From an uncultured Bacillota bacterium (GTDB taxonomy: Bacteria; Bacillota_I; Bacilli_A; RF39; UBA660): a stretch of DNA of 51,109 bases. The position numbers and the translations under genes were made by a program. Position 1 is the stretch's first letter; each line of letters starts with the position of its first letter. Shown one piece after another: positions 49,598 to 51,109 of the stretch. The notes under the pieces are model-generated. The model was not told the origin of the DNA. It saw nothing but the letters and a program-made list of their open reading frames with translations, and did no database searches. The stretch spans positions 1 to 51,109 of the forward strand of contig ONIZ01000004.1 in assembly GCA_900317975.1 (NCBI GenBank). The letters are read 5' to 3'.

Positions 49598-50545
49598 TTA
49601 CAAATTTTCGTATCTTCTATTTTCATTAATATTATATATTTTTTTCATATCTTCATCAGATAATTCAAAATCAAATATACTTATATTTTCCTTTATATGA
49701 TCTGGATTTCTACTTCCTGGACTTGCTATATATCCAGCCTGTAATTGCCATCTTAATATTATTTGAGCAGATGTTTTATTATATTTTTCTGCTAATTCTT
49801 TAATTACTTCATTATTAAAATTTTCAGATGTATGCCCTCTTCCACCAAATGGATACCATGATTCTATTATAATTCCATATTGTTTAACATATTCTTGTAA
49901 TTCATTATTTTGATAATAAATATGATTTTCATTTTGGATAACAGCTGGAACTATTTCGGCATAGCTTAATACTTCATCTATAGCTTCCTTTGTATAATAA
50001 TTTGAAATACCTATTGCTTTTAGTTTACCTTCTTTATAATACTTTTCCATAGTTTGTTTATCATCAAATCCAGGTTGATGTATTAAAAGTAAATCTATAT
50101 AATTTAAGTCAAGGTTATTTAATGATTTTTCTATAGCCTTATTATGATCAGTAGATGCATATATTTTTGAAGTTACAAAAATATCTTCACGTTTTACAAT
50201 TCCTTCTTCAATTGCTTTTCTAACACCTTTTCCTACTCCAATTTCGTCGCCATAATACTGTGCTGTATCAATTAATCTATACCCATTTTTTATTGCAATA
50301 TAAACTGCTTCTTCTGCCTCTTCATTTGTAAAAGTCCAAGTACCTAATCCAATAATTGGCATTTTAATACCATTATTAAGAATTACATATCTGTTACTAA
50401 AATCAAAAGAAGTATCCTTGTTTTTTATATTTTCTTTTATTTCATTCATATCAATGTTTTTACCTTTCCACTTAGGAATAAATATTATTCCTAAGATAAT
50501 AATTATTAATACTAATAAAACAGATATAATTATTTTTTTATTCAT
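49598..50545 (-). CDS. Membrane-anchored aldo/keto reductase
   Basis: A 315-aa protein with an N-terminal membrane helix (about 4-23) and then a complete aldo/keto reductase barrel. Catalytic tetrad D93, Y98, K127 and H156 (DTAQYYGDE, TSKIY, HQPGF). GLGTWTF opens the barrel and the usual NADPH-site SPGSRNPDHIKEN closes it. A membrane anchor in front of this normally cytosolic family is unusual; whether the barrel faces in or out is not clear from charge alone. It overlaps the hydrolase gene upstream by one base (TAATG). Confidence 0.9.
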   Translation of the reverse strand: MNKKIIISVLLVLIIIILGIIFIPKWKGKNIDMNEIKENIKNKDTSFDFSNRYVILNNGIKMPIIGLGTWTFTNEEAEEAVYIAIKNGYRLIDTAQYYGDEIGVGKGVRKAIEEGIVKREDIFVTSKIYASTDHNKAIEKSLNNLDLNYIDLLLIHQPGFDDKQTMEKYYKEGKLKAIGISNYYTKEAIDEVLSYAEIVPAVIQNENHIYYQNNELQEYVKQYGIIIESWYPFGGRGHTSENFNNEVIKELAEKYNKTSAQIILRWQLQAGYIASPGSRNPDHIKENISIFDFELSDEDMKKIYNINENRRYENL

Positions 50546-51109
50546 TAAATATTCTTTCTAATAAAATTTTCAATTTTATCAAATGGTATAACCTCTAAAT
50601 TATCATATAAATCAGTATGGACTGCTCCAGGTATAATCATTAATTCTTTATTATTTGTATATTTTGAATCTTTAACCATGTCTTCATATGCTTCTTTACT
50701 AAAATAACAAGAATGTGCTTTATCTCCATGAATAATTAATACAGCATTTCTTATTTCTTTTGAGAAAGTGTTTTGTGGAGTATTGATAAATGATAATGCT
50801 GAAGTCATATTCCAACCACCATTAGAATTTAGACTTCTTTCATGATATGCTCTTCCTTTATAGTATTCACTATAATCTTTTACAAAGAATGGTGAATCCT
50901 CTGGAACCGGTAATTCTAAACAACCTCCACCTAATTTATAATCATTATTCTTATAATCGTCTATTCTTTGTTTATTTAGGTTTTCTTTTAATTCATATAA
51001 AGAATCTTCTGTATTAGAATTAAAATATCCATCATGATTTACTTTGCTCATATTGTACATTGTTGAACAAATAGTTGCCTTAATTCTTGTATCTATACTT
51101 GCAACATTT
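50545..51109 (-). CDS. Alpha/beta hydrolase, N-terminus beyond the window
   Basis: The frame runs open to the window edge, so at least 187 C-terminal residues are present; it should not be started at the internal ATG at 51060. Residues after the edge read VASIDTRIKATICST then MYNMSKV, as in the segment after the nucleophile of dienelactone-hydrolase-like enzymes. The acid and His of the triad are in IIHGDKAHSCYFS and PGAVHTDLYD. The nucleophile Ser should lie just outside. It is cotranscribed with the aldo/keto reductase gene. Confidence 0.85.
   Translation of the reverse strand, partial: NVASIDTRIKATICSTMYNMSKVNHDGYFNSNTEDSLYELKENLNKQRIDDYKNNDYKLGGGCLELPVPEDSPFFVKDYSEYYKGRAYHERSLNSNGGWNMTSALSFINTPQNTFSKEIRNAVLIIHGDKAHSCYFSKEAYEDMVKDSKYTNNKELMIIPGAVHTDLYDNLEVIPFDKIENFIRKNI

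Overview
The window is very AT-rich DNA (by eye over 70 % A+T, not counted) from a low-GC Gram-positive bacterium, most like an uncultured, small-genome Bacilli/RF39-type gut lineage. The support is gene content (mutS, nusB, xseAB, a xerD-deoB pair, rarA, a T-box leader, queH, murC, YitT and DUF1292 proteins) and Shine-Dalgarno sequences of AGGAGG or AGGTGA type. TGG is used for Trp and TGA as a stop, so the code is standard and not Mycoplasma-like. The lineage is inference; no database was searched.

Layout. 1-3.9 kb: an OmpR-type two-component pair, then a prepilin-like, Ig-like, Cys-rich surface protein gene broken by a frameshift. 3.9-5.9 kb: membrane and hypothetical genes. 6.0-21.6 kb: information-processing core on the plus strand: tRNA-Gln(CTG)-gltX, lemA-like, mutS, nusB-xseA, xseB, an AI-2E family permease, then a T-box leader upstream of dNMP kinase-cmk-alaS-holA. 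A DUF1292 pair and an IMPACT-family gene are interspersed on the minus strand. 21.6-24.9 kb: rarA (minus), xerD-deoB (plus). 24.9-25.5 kb: a gene-free stretch with a tandem palindromic repeat and a terminator that may end a small RNA.

25.5-36.3 kb is mostly minus strand: an HTH gene divergent from a 29-aa membrane peptide with a consensus promoter, an MBL-fold hydrolase, tRNA-Glu(CTC), queH-murC, a membrane-anchored XRE regulator, an acyl-CoA synthetase-like enzyme, and a thioredoxin/thioredoxin-reductase-like pair whose reductase lacks the usual NADPH motifs. 36.3-39.2 kb (plus) is a two-gene unit coding for secreted-looking helical proteins, one with a phage-tail-lysozyme-like domain and one with a C39-peptidase-like domain that has lost its catalytic residues. 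39.2-43.2 kb (minus): zinc-ribbon protein, Sfp-type phosphopantetheinyl transferase, nucleoside deoxyribosyltransferase-like protein, ABC exporter. 43.2-51.1 kb (minus) is an accessory region: an unknown gene flanked by an intact and a truncated copy of one small gene, a Nudix protein, a transglutaminase-like protein, an MmcQ/YjbR-EVE fusion between direct repeats, an NPxTG-tailed surface protein, a membrane-anchored aldo/keto reductase and an alpha/beta hydrolase cut by the window edge.

The most striking global pattern is regulatory. Ten genes share a composite start module: a -10 box, often extended (TGn-TATAAT-like), placed exactly 16 or 17 bases before the ATG. The predicted transcript therefore begins on the AGGTGA Shine-Dalgarno itself and has a leader of about 10 nt.
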